Positions 19,931-29,295 of a stretch of 64,000 nucleotides of DNA are shown here, piece by piece; the stretch's first letter is position 1, and each line of letters begins with the position of its first letter. The notes beneath the pieces were generated by a model that was not told where the DNA came from, did no database searches, and worked only from the letters and a program-made list of their open reading frames with translations. Both the position numbers and the translations under genes were made by a program. Origin of the DNA: CAWINX01 sp963837585 (GTDB taxonomy: Bacteria > Actinomycetota > Thermoleophilia > Solirubrobacterales > 70-9); NCBI GenBank assembly GCA_963837585.1, contig CAWINX010000003.1, positions 434,001-498,000 of the forward strand, given 5' to 3'.

Positions 19931-21656
19931 TCAGCGGGATCGCGGCGCCGACTTGCGACACGCCGCCCCCGCGCATGACTTGAACCGTCGCAGCTGCCGC
20001 GCCATGTAGTTGCGGATCGGGAAGAGGTTGGGGTTCCGGACCCGGTTCGTCAGCTCGTTGGGGTCCTCGGCGATGTCGTAGAGCTCCTTCTCACCGTTGG
20101 GCCAGGCGATGTACTTCCAGGGCCCGATCCTGATCCCGTAGTAGTCCTTGGCCGGCGCGACGATCGACGCGCTCGCCCCGCCGCGCGCCTTGGCGCTCGC
20201 CCGCCCGCGCACGTTGGCCCTGGCCGGCGACGAGGGCGGCCCGCCGCCGTTCTCCTCGACGTCGTTGGTCTGGACGAAGGACTCGAAGACGATCGGCCGG
20301 TTGGTGTGGCGGCGCGGGTGGCAGGGCGAAGGGCATCACCGAGCGCCCGTCGACGCTGCGGTCCGGCCTCACCCCCGCCAGCTGGAGCACGGTCGGGGCG
20401 ATGTCGATGTTCGCGACAAGCTCGTTCGAGCTGGTCCCCGGCTTGATCCCCGGACCGCGCATCAGGAAGGGCAGGTGGGTCGAGGGCTCGTAGGCGAGGA
20501 ACTTGCCGCCGCTGAGCCGGTGCTCGCCGAAGAAGAAGCCGTTGTCGGAGACGAAGAGGATGTAGGTGTTGCCCAGCCTGTGCAGGCTGCGCAGGCGGCC
20601 GACGATCCGCTGCACCCCGTCGTCGATCGAGCGCAGCGACTCCAGCATCTTCTGGTAGTAGACGCGGTAGATGTGGATCTCGCTCGGAGTCAGCTTCGGC
20701 GCGTTGCGGATGAAGCTCGGCTTGTCGCGCACGTTCGCCTCGTCGAACCCCTGCGCGCGGTTGTGGGGGAGCGCGGCCCCCGCCATCGAGTCGTAGTGGC
20801 GCGGCGCCGGCTCGGGGCCGGCCGGGTGGCGGAAATCGCCGTGCGGAGCCGTGTAGTCCAGCTGGAGGTAGAACGGCTGGCCCTGCGGCGTGGACGACAT
20901 CTCGTCCACCGCCTGCTGGTTGAAGTGATCGGTCTGGTAGTAGCAGGGCTGCCCGTTCTTCGGGTGGAAGGGACAGCCCGGGTCGTCGCGCACCCCGTAC
21001 TCGCGCGTGTCCCAGCTGCCGGAGTCGCCGAAGGGCCCGTCGATCACCCCGTTGTCGTTCAGCGTGTAGCCGTAGAAGTAGTGGTCGCTGTCGGCGTGCA
21101 GCACCGAGTGCCAGGCGCTCCAGCCCGGGCGGCACCGTTTTGCCGTCGTCGAAGGGCGCGTCGCCGTAGCCGTTGAGGAACTTGCCGATGTGGATCGTGC
21201 GGTAGCCGGCGCTCTGGAGCCAGGTGGCGATGTTGTGGCTGAAGGCGGCGCGCGAGGCGAAGCCGGTGTAGCCGCCGTTGGGCGGGACGTTGCCGCGGAC
21301 GTTGTGGTTGTGCGCGTAGCGCCCGGTCATCAGGGTGACCCGGGAGGGGCAGCAGAGCGAGTAGGAGACGTAGTAGCGCTTGAAGGTGATGCCGTGGTGG
21401 GCGATCAGCTTCAGCGTGTGGGGCATCGCGCGGATCGTCCGCCCCCCCTTCGGCGTGTAGGAGGCGTAGAGCTGGTCGATCGTCTGGTCGTCGGTCTGGA
21501 TGACGACGAAGTTGGGGCGCGGACTTGGCCGCCGTCGCACGCCGCCGGGCCGCCTCCGAGCAGCGCTCCCGCCGCGACGACCAGCGCCAGCACGGCAGGC
21601 GCCGATCCCGATCACGAGCGCTCCGAGGGCGCACGGGTTTGTCCGGGTTGAGGCAT
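19931..21656 (-). CDS. Secreted sulfatase (arylsulfatase family)
   Basis: It hydrolyses sulfate esters outside the cell. The formylglycine site is CCPSRVTLMTGRY (C-x-P-S-R). The metal site starts with FVVIQTDDQT, and FVSDNGFFFGEHRL and YTAPHGDFRHP are also family segments. The N-terminus has a hydrophobic signal (VLALVVAAGALLGGGPA) that comes into frame after correction. Extra bases lie near 21540-21610 (signal region), near 21135 (VPPG/WSAWHS) and near 20323 (PFAL/HPRRHTN). The corrected length is about 570 residues, from ATG 21656. The C-terminus has IRIGPWKYIAWPNGEKELYD, the usual ending of this group. It is convergent with the carboxylase gene, separated by a family C palindrome. Confidence 0.87.
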
Positions 21657-21730
21657 GTTCCGATTATCCGAGGTCGGTGCCCTGCAGAGATCGAAACCGC
21701 CGGCCCTCCGCCGAAGTTTCGAACGCCGGC

Positions 21731-22414
21731 TCAGGACGCGCCGAGCTTTTTCGCTGCGTCGCGGAAGTTTTTCACGGTCGCGCTTGGAGCTTTGCGACCT
21801 TCGAGCTTCTCGCCGTGGCGGTTGACCCAGATCACCGGCACGTTCATTTTCAGCAGCGGCGCGACGTCGTTGGTGTAGTCGCAGCCGATGTGCAGCCAGC
21901 CTTTCTTGCCGCCGATCCGCCTCGCCCCCTCTTTGAAGTGGGTGGGGTCGGGCTTGTAGCTGCGCACCTGCTGCGCGGTGACGACCAGCTCCAGCTCGGT
22001 GCGCAGGTGGCGCCGCGAGATCCCGAGAAGTTTGTCGTCGACGTTGGAGATGATCCCGACCTCGTAGCGTTTGCCGAGCCGGTCCATCGCCGCGTTTGCC
22101 TCGCGGAACGGCAGCCAGTAGGCGACGCTGTTGGGCAGGAACTGGGCCCGCGAGGGCTCCACCTCCCAGCCGAGCTCGCCGGCGACTTTGACGATCGTCC
22201 GCCGCAGCACCTCGGCGTAGAGCTCGTAGGAGCCGGCCATGATCTCGGCCTGGACCTCCATGAAGCGGGCGAGGAAGGACTCCTCCTCGAAAGTGAAGCC
22301 GTCTTTGGCCGCCTCTTTCTTAACGGCGTCGACGATGCCTTTTTCCCAGTCGATCAGGGTGCCGTAGCAGTCGGTGGTGACCCATTTGATGGTTTTGAGC
22401 GCCGGGAGAGCCAT
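21731..22414 (-). CDS. HAD hydrolase, haloacid dehalogenase type II-like
   Basis: This is an intact 227-residue HAD protein. Motif I is TTDCYGTLIDW, with the nucleophile aspartate near residue 15. Motif II is GIISNVDDKLLG. The conserved lysine is in SYKPDPTHF. Motif IV is HIGCDYTNDV. The cap-domain arrangement fits (S)-2-haloacid dehalogenase/epoxide-hydrolase-like HADs, though many such proteins act on other phosphate or halogen substrates. Lysine is more frequent here than in neighbours. It is divergent from sucC with a 47-bp gap. Confidence 0.83.
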   Translation of the reverse strand: MALPALKTIKWVTTDCYGTLIDWEKGIVDAVKKEAAKDGFTFEEESFLARFMEVQAEIMAGSYELYAEVLRRTIVKVAGELGWEVEPSRAQFLPNSVAYWLPFREANAAMDRLGKRYEVGIISNVDDKLLGISRRHLRTELELVVTAQQVRSYKPDPTHFKEGARRIGGKKGWLHIGCDYTNDVAPLLKMNVPVIWVNRHGEKLEGRKAPSATVKNFRDAAKKLGAS

Positions 22415-22461
22415 GAGGGCCGCGGCATTATGCCCTATTCCAGTAGGCTGCCGCGCGCTCT

Positions 22462-23628
22462 ATGGACCTACTCGAGTATCAGGGCAAGCAGTTGTTCGCC
22501 AAGCACGGGGTCGCCGTGCCGAGCGGCGAGGTCGCCGCGACCGTCGATGACGCGGTGGCCGCGGCCGAGCGGATCGGCTTCCCCTGCGCGATCAAGGCCC
22601 AGGTCTGATCGGCGGGCGCGGCAAGGCGGGCGGGATCAAGATCGCCGCCGACGCCGAGGCAGGCACGCGCGGGCGCTGACGCGATCCTCGGCATGGACAT
22701 CTTCGGGCCTCGCGGCGAGGGGCCCTTCCGCGTCGACCAGGTTTGGATCGAGGGCGGCTCCGACATCGCCTCGGAGTACTACGCCTCGGTCATCCTCGAC
22801 CGCGGCGAGAAGAAGCTGCTGGCGATGGTCTCCGCCAAGGGAGGGATGGACATCGAGGCGGTCGCCGAGGAGGACCCCGATGCCCTGGTCAAGCGCCACA
22901 TCGACCCGACCGTCGCCCTTCGACGCGGCGGCGGCGCGACCGATCGTCGACGCCGCCGGCCTCGACGAGGACGTCCGCGACCAGGCCGCCGAGGTGCTGG
23001 CCAAGCTCGCCGCGGTCGCGAGCGGCGAGGACGCGACGCTGATCGAGGTCAACCCGCTGATCGTCACCGCCGACCGCGAGGTCGTCGCGCTCGACGCCAA
23101 GGTGACGATCGACGGCAACGCCATCTTCCGCCACGAGGACCTCGCCGAGATCGCCGACTCCGCCGGCGACGACCCTCAGGAGGCGATGGCCAAGGAGAAG
23201 GGCCTCACCTACGTCAAGCTCGACGGCAACGTCGGCATCCTCGCCAACGGCGCCGGCCTCTGCATGTCGACCCTCGACGTCGTCGCCCAGGCGGGCGGCG
23301 CCCCGGCCAACTTCCTCGACGCCGGCGGCGGCTCCAAGGCCGAGGCGATCGTCAACGCGCTGACCGTGATCACCTCCGACGAGAAGGTCACCGCGATCCT
23401 CTTCAACATCTTCGGCGGCATCACCCGCTGCGACGAGATCGCCAAGGGGATCGTCGAGGCTTCGCAGCAGATCGAGATCGGCGTGCCGCTGGTCGTTCGC
23501 CTCGACGGCACCAACTCCGAGGAGGGGCTGAAGATCCTCGCCGAGGCGGACCTGCCCAACCTCCACCAGGAGAAGACGATGCTCGACGCGGCCCGCCGCG
23601 TGGTCGAGCTGGCGGGCGGCGCTCATGA
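22462..23628 (+). CDS. sucC: Succinyl-CoA ligase, ADP-forming, beta subunit
   Basis: This is a TCA-cycle enzyme with an ATP-grasp fold. MDLLEYQGKQLFAKHGVAVP is the family N-terminus. GGRGKAGGIK, EVNPLIVTADREVVALDAK and GNVGILANGAGLCMSTLDVV follow, then FNIFGGITRCDEIAKG and PLVVRLDGTNSEEGLKIL. Frame changes are seen near 22594 (a missing base, so that a TGA appears in KAQV-LIGG), near 22670, near 22919 (extra C before TTC) and in the last few codons. The stop TGA at 23626-23628 overlaps the sucD ATG as ATGA. After correction the length of about 388 residues is normal. Confidence 0.93.
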
Positions 23629-24501
23629 GCATCGTCGTCGGCGAAGAGACCAAGCTCGTCGTCTCCGGCCTGACCGGCCGCGAGGGCTCCTTCCACGGGC
23701 TGCGCAACCGCGCCTACGGCACCGACCTGGTCGCCGGCGTCACCCCCGGCAAGGGCGGTCAGGACGTCGAGGGCGTGCCCGTCTTCGACACGATCAAGGA
23801 GTCGGTCGAGGAGGCGGGCGCCAACACTTCGATGATCTTCGTCCCCGCCCGCTTCGCCGCGCCGGCGATCGACGAGGCGATCGAGTCCGGCGTCGACACG
23901 GTGATCGCGATCACCGAGGGGATCCCCGTCCTCGACATGCTGAAGACCTACTGGAAGGCGAAGGAGGCCGGGGTGCGGCTGATCGGGCCGAACTGCCCCG
24001 GCGTGCTCTCGCCCGGTCTGGCCAACGTCGGGATCATCCCCGCCCAGTTCTTCGATCCCGGCAAGATCGGCGTCGTCTCCAAGTCGGGGACGCTGACCTA
24101 CCAGATCGGCAACGAGCTGAAGCAGGCCGGCGAGGGCAACTCCTCGATCGTCGGGATCGGCGGCGACCCGATCGTCGGCTCCGACTTCATCGACATCCTC
24201 ACCCTCTTCGAGGCCGACCCCGAGACCGAGCTGATCGTGATGGTCGGCGAGATCGGCGGCGACGCCGAGGAGCGGGCGGCCGAGTTCATCGCCTCCGAGG
24301 TCTCCAAGCCGGTCGTCGCCTACATCGCCGGCTTCACCGCGCCGCCCGGCAAGCAGATGGGCCACGCCGGGGCGATCATCTCCGGCTCCTCGGGGACGGC
24401 GCAGGCGAAGAAGGAAGCGCTTGAGGCGAAGGGCGTGCCGGTCGGGACCAGCCCCACCGAGGCTGCGCGCGATCGCCGTCGAGAAGCTGCGGCAAGGCTG
24501 A
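23625..24501 (+). CDS. sucD: Succinyl-CoA ligase, ADP-forming, alpha subunit
   Basis: It binds CoA and carries the phosphohistidine of succinyl-CoA synthetase. VSGLTGREGSFHGLRNRAYG is the CoA-binding N-terminus. GPNCPGVLSPG and SKSGTLTYQIGNELKQAGEG follow, and the active histidine is in GHAGAIISGSSGTAQAKKEA. An extra base near 24471 (CGC-G-ATC) hides the true end; corrected, it stops at 24501 after AVEKLRQG. It overlaps sucC by 4 bases, so translation is likely coupled. A strong hairpin follows. Confidence 0.94.
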
Positions 24502-24510
24502 GCTGCCTCA

Positions 24511-24594
24511 CCGGCGGGGCCTGCCACGCGGGGAGGGGCCTGCGGGCGGTGCGGTTGCTCCGTTCTCGACCCCTCCCCGCGTGTCACCCGCCGG
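24511..24594. terminator. Long GC hairpin after sucCD
   Basis: CACGCGGGGAGGGG (24525) pairs with CCCCTCCCCGCGTG (24570), a perfect 14-bp stem. An outer pair, CCGGCGGG/CCCGCCGG, extends it. No U-tract follows, as in most hairpins of this window. The loop is about 31 bases. Confidence 0.7.
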
Positions 24595-24671
24595 ACAGGC
24601 GAACCCCCCGAGACTGCAACTCTCGCGAAGTTGATGTGTCGTCGCTTATACGGTCGTAGGCGAGGGAAGGG

Positions 24672-26383
24672 GTGACCGTGGCACCCAGTCGGTTGACGAA
24701 AGCGGCCGTTGTTCTGGCGGTCAGTTGGAGCATTTGGCGGCAATGTGGCGCCCGCGTCTCGCGCGGGACGCTTACGTGGCCAATTCCGGGCGGCGACACC
24801 GTTTCTGTGCTCGACCTCTGCCACCGGCGCCTCGGCCGGGACGGTGACGGTCGGCGCGGGGCCGGTCGACGTCGCGATCACGCCTAACGGGAAGTTCGCC
24901 TACGTCGCCAACGAGGGCGACGACTCCGTCTCGGTGATCTCGACCACCAATCGCAATGTGGTGGCGACGATCCCGGTCGGGGACGCGCCCCGCGGCGTCG
25001 CCGTCTCCCCCGACGGGCGGACCGCCTGGGTCGACCGATTCCGGCGACAACGACGTCAGGACGATCGACACGGCTACCAACGCCGTGGTCGGGGCGCCGA
25101 TCTCGGTCGGCGACCAGCCCGAGGGCGTCGCGATCACCCCCGACGGCCTCCACGCCCTCGTCGCCCAAAAAGGCGGCGATGTCTCGATCGTCGACACCGC
25201 TACGCGCGCCGTCGTCGCTACGGTCACCGATGCAGCGGGGCCCTCGCGGATCGCGGTCGGCCCGCGTGGCGGGCGCGCCTTCGTCACCGACAGCAGCCTC
25301 AATACGGTCACCGCGTTCAATCCCGACAACGGGGCCGTGGTCGATGCGCCGATGGTCGGCGCGCAGCCCTCCGCGATCGCGATCGAGCCGAGCGGTGGCC
25401 ACGCCTACGTCGTCGCCGGCGACGGCACGCTGACGCCGATCACGACCTCCACCGACGCGCCCGGGGGGCAGGTCACCGGCTTCAACGCCGCGGCCGGGAT
25501 CGCGATCGAGCCGAGCGGCACGGCGGGCTACGTCACCAACTCCGGCTCCGGCTTCGATCAGGTCACCGGCTTCAACACCGCCTCCAACGGCCTCTTCGGC
25601 CCCTTCCCGGTCGGCGCGACGCCGGCCGGCATCGCGATCGTCCCCGACCAGGGACCGACGGCCTCGCTCTTCGTCTCGCCGCGGCAGACCTTCGTCAAGC
25701 ACAACGTCACCTTCAACGCCGCCGCCTCCCGCGACCCCGACGGCAAGATCGCCGACTACGCCTGGGACTTCGGCGACGGCAGCAGGGTCGTCAAGGGCTC
25801 GAAGTCGTTGCGCCGGCACTCCTACAGGCGGCCCGGCACGTACCAGGTCACCCTGACCGTCACCGACGACGAGGGCTGCTCGACCGACTTCGTCCTTCAC
25901 CGGGCAGACCGCCTCCTGCAACGGCTCGGCCGTCGCCTCGACAACCGCGACGATCGTCATCGCCGACAACCACGGCCCGGCCCTGCTGCCTCGGCGGCGG
26001 CCGGCGACAGCGCCTCCGCGGCCATGTCAACGTCTTCGCGCTCTGCCCGCGAGAGTCGTGCCGTGCGCGCGCCGCCGGCAGCGGTGCTGACGGTGACCAA
26101 GCTGCGCCACCGTCGCCGGGTCGTTCGCGTCGTCCGTCACTTCGGCCGCCTCGTCCCGGCCGGGTCGGCGCTGTCCCCCGGCGCTTGGAAGCGGCTCGCC
26201 CTGCGCGTGCCGCCGGGAACCCGCCGTGCGGCGGCTCGCGCCCTGCGCAGTGGCGGCAGGGCGGTCGCGCGGCTGACCGTGACCGCCTTCGACTCGACCG
26301 GCCTGAAGACGGTCCACCGTCGCACGGTCCGCCTCTTCGGCCCCCATCCGAACCGCCACCCCCACCCAAACGGGCACCGGTGA
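24672..26383 (+). CDS. Secreted YVTN beta-propeller protein with PKD domain
   Basis: The protein has an N-terminal hydrophobic segment (AAVVLAVS), then beta-propeller blades of the YVTN type. Examples are GPVDVAITPNGKFAYVANEG, DDSVSVISTTNRNVVATIPV and EGVAITPDGLHALVAQKGG. A PKD domain follows (FNAAASRDPDGKIADYAWDF, then GTYQVTLTVTDDEG), and a basic C-terminus. Such proteins are exported and probably bind surface polymers; no enzyme activity is visible. The first 140 bases alone need about four one-base removals (24749-24813). More shifts lie near 25035, 25891, 25990 and 26080. GTG 24672 is a tentative start. The stop at 26383 abuts a palindrome. Confidence 0.7.
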
Positions 26384-26384
26384 T

Positions 26385-26434
26385 GCCGCTCGGGCGTTTG
26401 ACCTTGCTATGACAGGGCCAAACGCCCGAGCGGC
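26385..26434. repeat. CTTGCTAT palindromic repeat, family B copy 2
   Basis: A perfect 16-bp stem, GCCGCTCGGGCGTTTG/CAAACGCCCGAGCGGC, encloses an 18-base loop containing CCTTGCTATGACAGGG. It starts 2 bases after the stop of the YVTN gene and ends 40 bases before the next ATG. It could end one transcript and also control the next gene. Confidence 0.75.
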
Positions 26435-26474
26435 GCAAAACGACGGCGGTGAGAGGTCGCTAGGGTCGGGGACG

Positions 26475-27578
26475 ATGACCGCCGAGACGATCTCCTTCGC
26501 CCGCGGCGCTCCCAGCGCCGACATCCTGCCCCACGAGGCGGTCCGCGACGCTGCCGCCGTGGCCCTCGCCGAGGACTGGGAGCGGGCGCTTTCCTACGGG
26601 ACGGGGATCGGTCATCCCGGCCTCTGCGAGTGGATCGCCGCGCGCCACGGCGGTCTCGATGCTTCCCAGGTGATGGTCGCCAACGGGTCGATGGAGGCGG
26701 CGGCGATCCTCTTCGAGCACCTGCTCGAGCCGGGCGACCGCGTCGTCGTCGAGCAGCCCACCTACGACCGCACCCTGCTCCTCCTGCAGCGAGCCGGGGT
26801 CGAGCTGGTGCCGGTGCCGCTGCAGGCCGACGGCATCGACGTCGACGCGCTTGAGGCCGCCCTCGCCGACGGGCCGCTGAAGATGGCCCACGTCATCCCC
26901 AACTTCCACAACCCGGCCGGCTGCACGCTCTCCGCCGAGAAGCGGGCGCGGATCGTCGAGTTGGCCGCCGAGCACGGCTTCTGGGTCTTCGAGGACGACC
27001 CCTACCGGGAGCTCCCCTTCGAGGGCGAGGCGCTGGAGACGATGCTCTCCCTAGACCGCGCCGACCGCGTCATCCATGCCTCCTCCTTCTCCAAGACGGT
27101 AAGCCCCGGCGTGCGGGTCGGCTACCTGGCCGGCCCGGCCGGGGAGATCGCCAAGCTCGCCAAGCGCGCCAACGAGACCTACATCTCACCGAACATGCTG
27201 GCCGAGGCGATCGTCCTGGAGCTCTGCCGCTCCGGCGTCCTCGACAGCAACATCGAGTTCGTCAAGGGCGCCCTGCGCGACCGCCGCGACGCGCTGGTCG
27301 AGGCGCTGCGCGAGCAGATTCCAGAGGCCGAGTTCGTCGTCCCCGGCGGCGGCTACTTCCTCTGGCTCGACCTCGCCGAGGGGACCGACACGGTGGCCCT
27401 GCTCGCCGAGGCCAAGGGCGAGGGCGTCACCTTCGTCGCCGGCCCGGACTTCATGCTCGACGGCGGCGCCAACAGCCTCCGCCTCTCCTTCGCGCCGGTC
27501 CCGCCCGAGCAGATCGGCGAGGGCGTTTCGCGGATCGCAAGAGCTCTGGAGCGAACTCGGTCCGTTTCCCCCGCTTGA
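26475..27578 (+). CDS. PLP-dependent aminotransferase, class I/II (2-aminoadipate/MocR-like)
   Basis: This is an intact 367-residue fold-type I enzyme. It has MVANGSMEAAAILFEHLLEP, the PNFHNPAGCTLS segment typical of LysN/AroHII-like enzymes, and WVFEDDPYRELPFEGE with the cofactor aspartate. The PLP lysine is in SSFSKTVSPGVRVGYLAGP. The substrate is probably an amino acid such as 2-aminoadipate, kynurenine or an aromatic or branched-chain amino acid; sequence alone does not decide. There is no GntR domain. ATG 26475 lies in GACGATGACC without a strong Shine-Dalgarno, so a leaderless or short-leader start is possible. A family B palindrome lies just upstream and a family C palindrome just after the stop. 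Confidence 0.87.
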   Translation: MTAETISFARGAPSADILPHEAVRDAAAVALAEDWERALSYGTGIGHPGLCEWIAARHGGLDASQVMVANGSMEAAAILFEHLLEPGDRVVVEQPTYDRTLLLLQRAGVELVPVPLQADGIDVDALEAALADGPLKMAHVIPNFHNPAGCTLSAEKRARIVELAAEHGFWVFEDDPYRELPFEGEALETMLSLDRADRVIHASSFSKTVSPGVRVGYLAGPAGEIAKLAKRANETYISPNMLAEAIVLELCRSGVLDSNIEFVKGALRDRRDALVEALREQIPEAEFVVPGGGYFLWLDLAEGTDTVALLAEAKGEGVTFVAGPDFMLDGGANSLRLSFAPVPPEQIGEGVSRIARALERTRSVSPA

Positions 27579-27691
27579 GACCGTCCCCGGTAGGGGTGGA
27601 GCGTCTTGTACTTTTTCGCGAGTGCTCGTTCGGGGCGCTAGCAGTCTCCGCCCCTCGAAAAAGTTAAGCGGAACCCCTACCGGGGACGGTC
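27579..27691. repeat. TACTTTTTCG palindrome, family C copy 2
   Basis: A perfect 19-bp outer stem, GACCGTCCCCGGTAGGGGT with its complement at 27673-27691, encloses CTTGTACTTTTTCG and CGAAAAAGTTAAGCGG. It lies exactly between two convergent stop codons (27578 and 27693), so it probably ends transcription in both directions. The inner arms match family C copy 1 at 19790. Confidence 0.8.
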
Positions 27692-27692
27692 C

Positions 27693-28400
27693 CTAACGCC
27701 CGTAACGGTCCGAAGAGAGCACCAGCTGCTCGGGGATCGCCGAGCGCGGCGGCGGTGAAGGATCGGCGCGGACCGAGACCGTCTCGGCGACGCTGCGGCT
27801 GACGCGATGCGAGCCGTCGGCTGAAGCGATTGCGACGCCCTCCTCGTCGCTGCCCTCGAGGGTTCCCTCCAGCCCGGGCTCGATTCCCGCCGCTTTGAGG
27901 TAGTGCAGCAGCTCCTCGGCCTCGTTCTCGAAGCGCAGGACGTGGACCTTGGCGCCGACCTCGACGTCGGCGAGCAGCGCGCCCTGCTCGCGGGCGCCCT
28001 CGACGATCGGGTGGCCGTGCGGGCAGGTGGTCGCGTCGCCGATCGCCGCCAGCATCCGCTCCTCGAGGACCGGCGACATCGCGTGCTCGATCCGCTCCGC
28101 CTCCTCGTGGACCTCGTCCCAGGGGATGCCGAGCACGTCGGTGAGGAAGCGCTCGATCATCCGGTGGCGGCGGACGATGTGGCTGGCGTGCTCGCGGCCG
28201 GACTCGGTGAAGCCGAGCGACTTGTCGGCGCTGCGCTCGACGTAGCCGTCCTCGACCAGGCGCCCGATCATCTCGTGCACGGTCGGGGGCGAGAGCTGCA
28301 TCGCCCGGGCGATGTTGGCGCCGGTCATCGGCAGCCCGGCCTCCTCGAGCCAGAACATGATCTCCAGGTACTCCTGCTCGGCAACGGTCGCGTCGCTCAT
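27693..28400 (-). CDS. DtxR/MntR-family metal-dependent repressor
   Basis: This is an iron- or manganese-dependent transcription regulator of 235 residues, intact. The N-terminal winged helix includes MTGANIARAMQLSPPTVHEM and IGRLVEDGYVER. The dimerisation/metal domain has SHIVRRHRMIERFLTDVLG, HEEAERIEHAMSP and TTCPHGHPI. These give the usual His, Glu and Cys metal ligands. A C-terminal FeoA/SH3-like domain follows (GAKVHVLRFENEAEELLHYL). Which metal it senses cannot be read. No metal transporter is adjacent. It is followed 21 bases later on the same strand by a HAD phosphatase. Confidence 0.9.
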   Translation of the reverse strand: MSDATVAEQEYLEIMFWLEEAGLPMTGANIARAMQLSPPTVHEMIGRLVEDGYVERSADKSLGFTESGREHASHIVRRHRMIERFLTDVLGIPWDEVHEEAERIEHAMSPVLEERMLAAIGDATTCPHGHPIVEGAREQGALLADVEVGAKVHVLRFENEAEELLHYLKAAGIEPGLEGTLEGSDEEGVAIASADGSHRVSRSVAETVSVRADPSPPPRSAIPEQLVLSSDRYGR

Positions 28401-28421
28401 CGCCCCGATACTAGCCGCCGC

Positions 28422-29237
28422 TCAGCCGCGCTCCATCAGGGTGGAGACGACGGCTTCGTAGAAGCCCTCGCCCATCCGGCCCTCGGTGACGGTGACGTTG
28501 TCCCAGGCAGGCAGCGCGGCGCGCAGGCCGGGGTCGCGCTCGGGGCCGTTGGCGACGACGAAGAAGCGGCCGACCGCGGCGGCGACCTCGAGGTCCTCGA
28601 TCGAGTCGCCGACCGCGATGCACTCGCCCGGCGCGTAGCCGCGGGCGCGGGCGTGGGCGGCGACCGCGCCGGCCTTGCTGACCATGCGGGGAACCAGGTG
28701 GTAGGCGTGGGTGGGCCCGTCGACCGCCGGCATCTCCCGCCCGATCGCGCCGTTGTCGAGCAGGCGCAGGTCGTCGTGGCCGTGCTCGGCGAGCAGCGCG
28801 TTGGCCTCCTCGACGTCGACCTTGCCGCGGAAGAGGTGGGAGAGGACGCGACCGTGGTGCCAGGGGGCGTGGTACTCGAGGCGCCCCTCGAAGTGCTTGA
28901 ACAGCAGCTTCGGGATGCCGCGTTGCTCGATCTGCTCGTAGACGGTGCCCTCCTCGTCGGGGACCATCTCGCCGGTCAGCAGCGTCGTCTCGCCGTCGAT
29001 CGCGAAGGCGCAGCCCGCCTCGTAGATGTAGGAGGTCTGGCCCATCAGGCGGGCCGCCTCGTGGACCTGCGGCTCGCGCCGGCCGGACATGATCGTCACC
29101 TCGACCCCGGCGCGGTGGCAGGCCTCGAGGCCGCGGCTCTGGGACAGGGAGAAGGCGCCTTCGGCATCGCGAAAGAGCGAGCTGCCCTTGCCGAGCAGCG
29201 TCCCGTCGAGGTCGGTGTAGACGCACTTCAGTGCCAT
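28422..29237 (-). CDS. HAD-IIB family phosphatase (Cof-like)
   Basis: This is an intact 271-residue sugar-phosphatase-like HAD protein. Motif I is CVYTDLDGTLLGKG, with nucleophile near residue 8. Motif II is VTIMSGRREPQV. The lysine is in VSKAGAVAAHARARGY. Motif IV is IAVGDSIEDLEVAAAVG. The C2B cap places it with Cof, mannosyl-3-phosphoglycerate phosphatase and related enzymes. The substrate is not readable. The start is ATG 29237. It is divergent from folP. Confidence 0.85.
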   Translation of the reverse strand: MALKCVYTDLDGTLLGKGSSLFRDAEGAFSLSQSRGLEACHRAGVEVTIMSGRREPQVHEAARLMGQTSYIYEAGCAFAIDGETTLLTGEMVPDEEGTVYEQIEQRGIPKLLFKHFEGRLEYHAPWHHGRVLSHLFRGKVDVEEANALLAEHGHDDLRLLDNGAIGREMPAVDGPTHAYHLVPRMVSKAGAVAAHARARGYAPGECIAVGDSIEDLEVAAAVGRFFVVANGPERDPGLRAALPAWDNVTVTEGRMGEGFYEAVVSTLMERG

Positions 29238-29295
29238 CGCGCGGTCGTTACGGTAGCCGGATGGCCAGCGAGTCCACCCGCCGAGAGCTCGACAG

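Noticed and set aside
22594..22600. Nonsense mutation in sucC
   Set aside because: The TGA comes from one missing base in a conserved GGRGKAGG region; the gene on both sides is normal, so a sequence error is more likely than a dead TCA-cycle gene.
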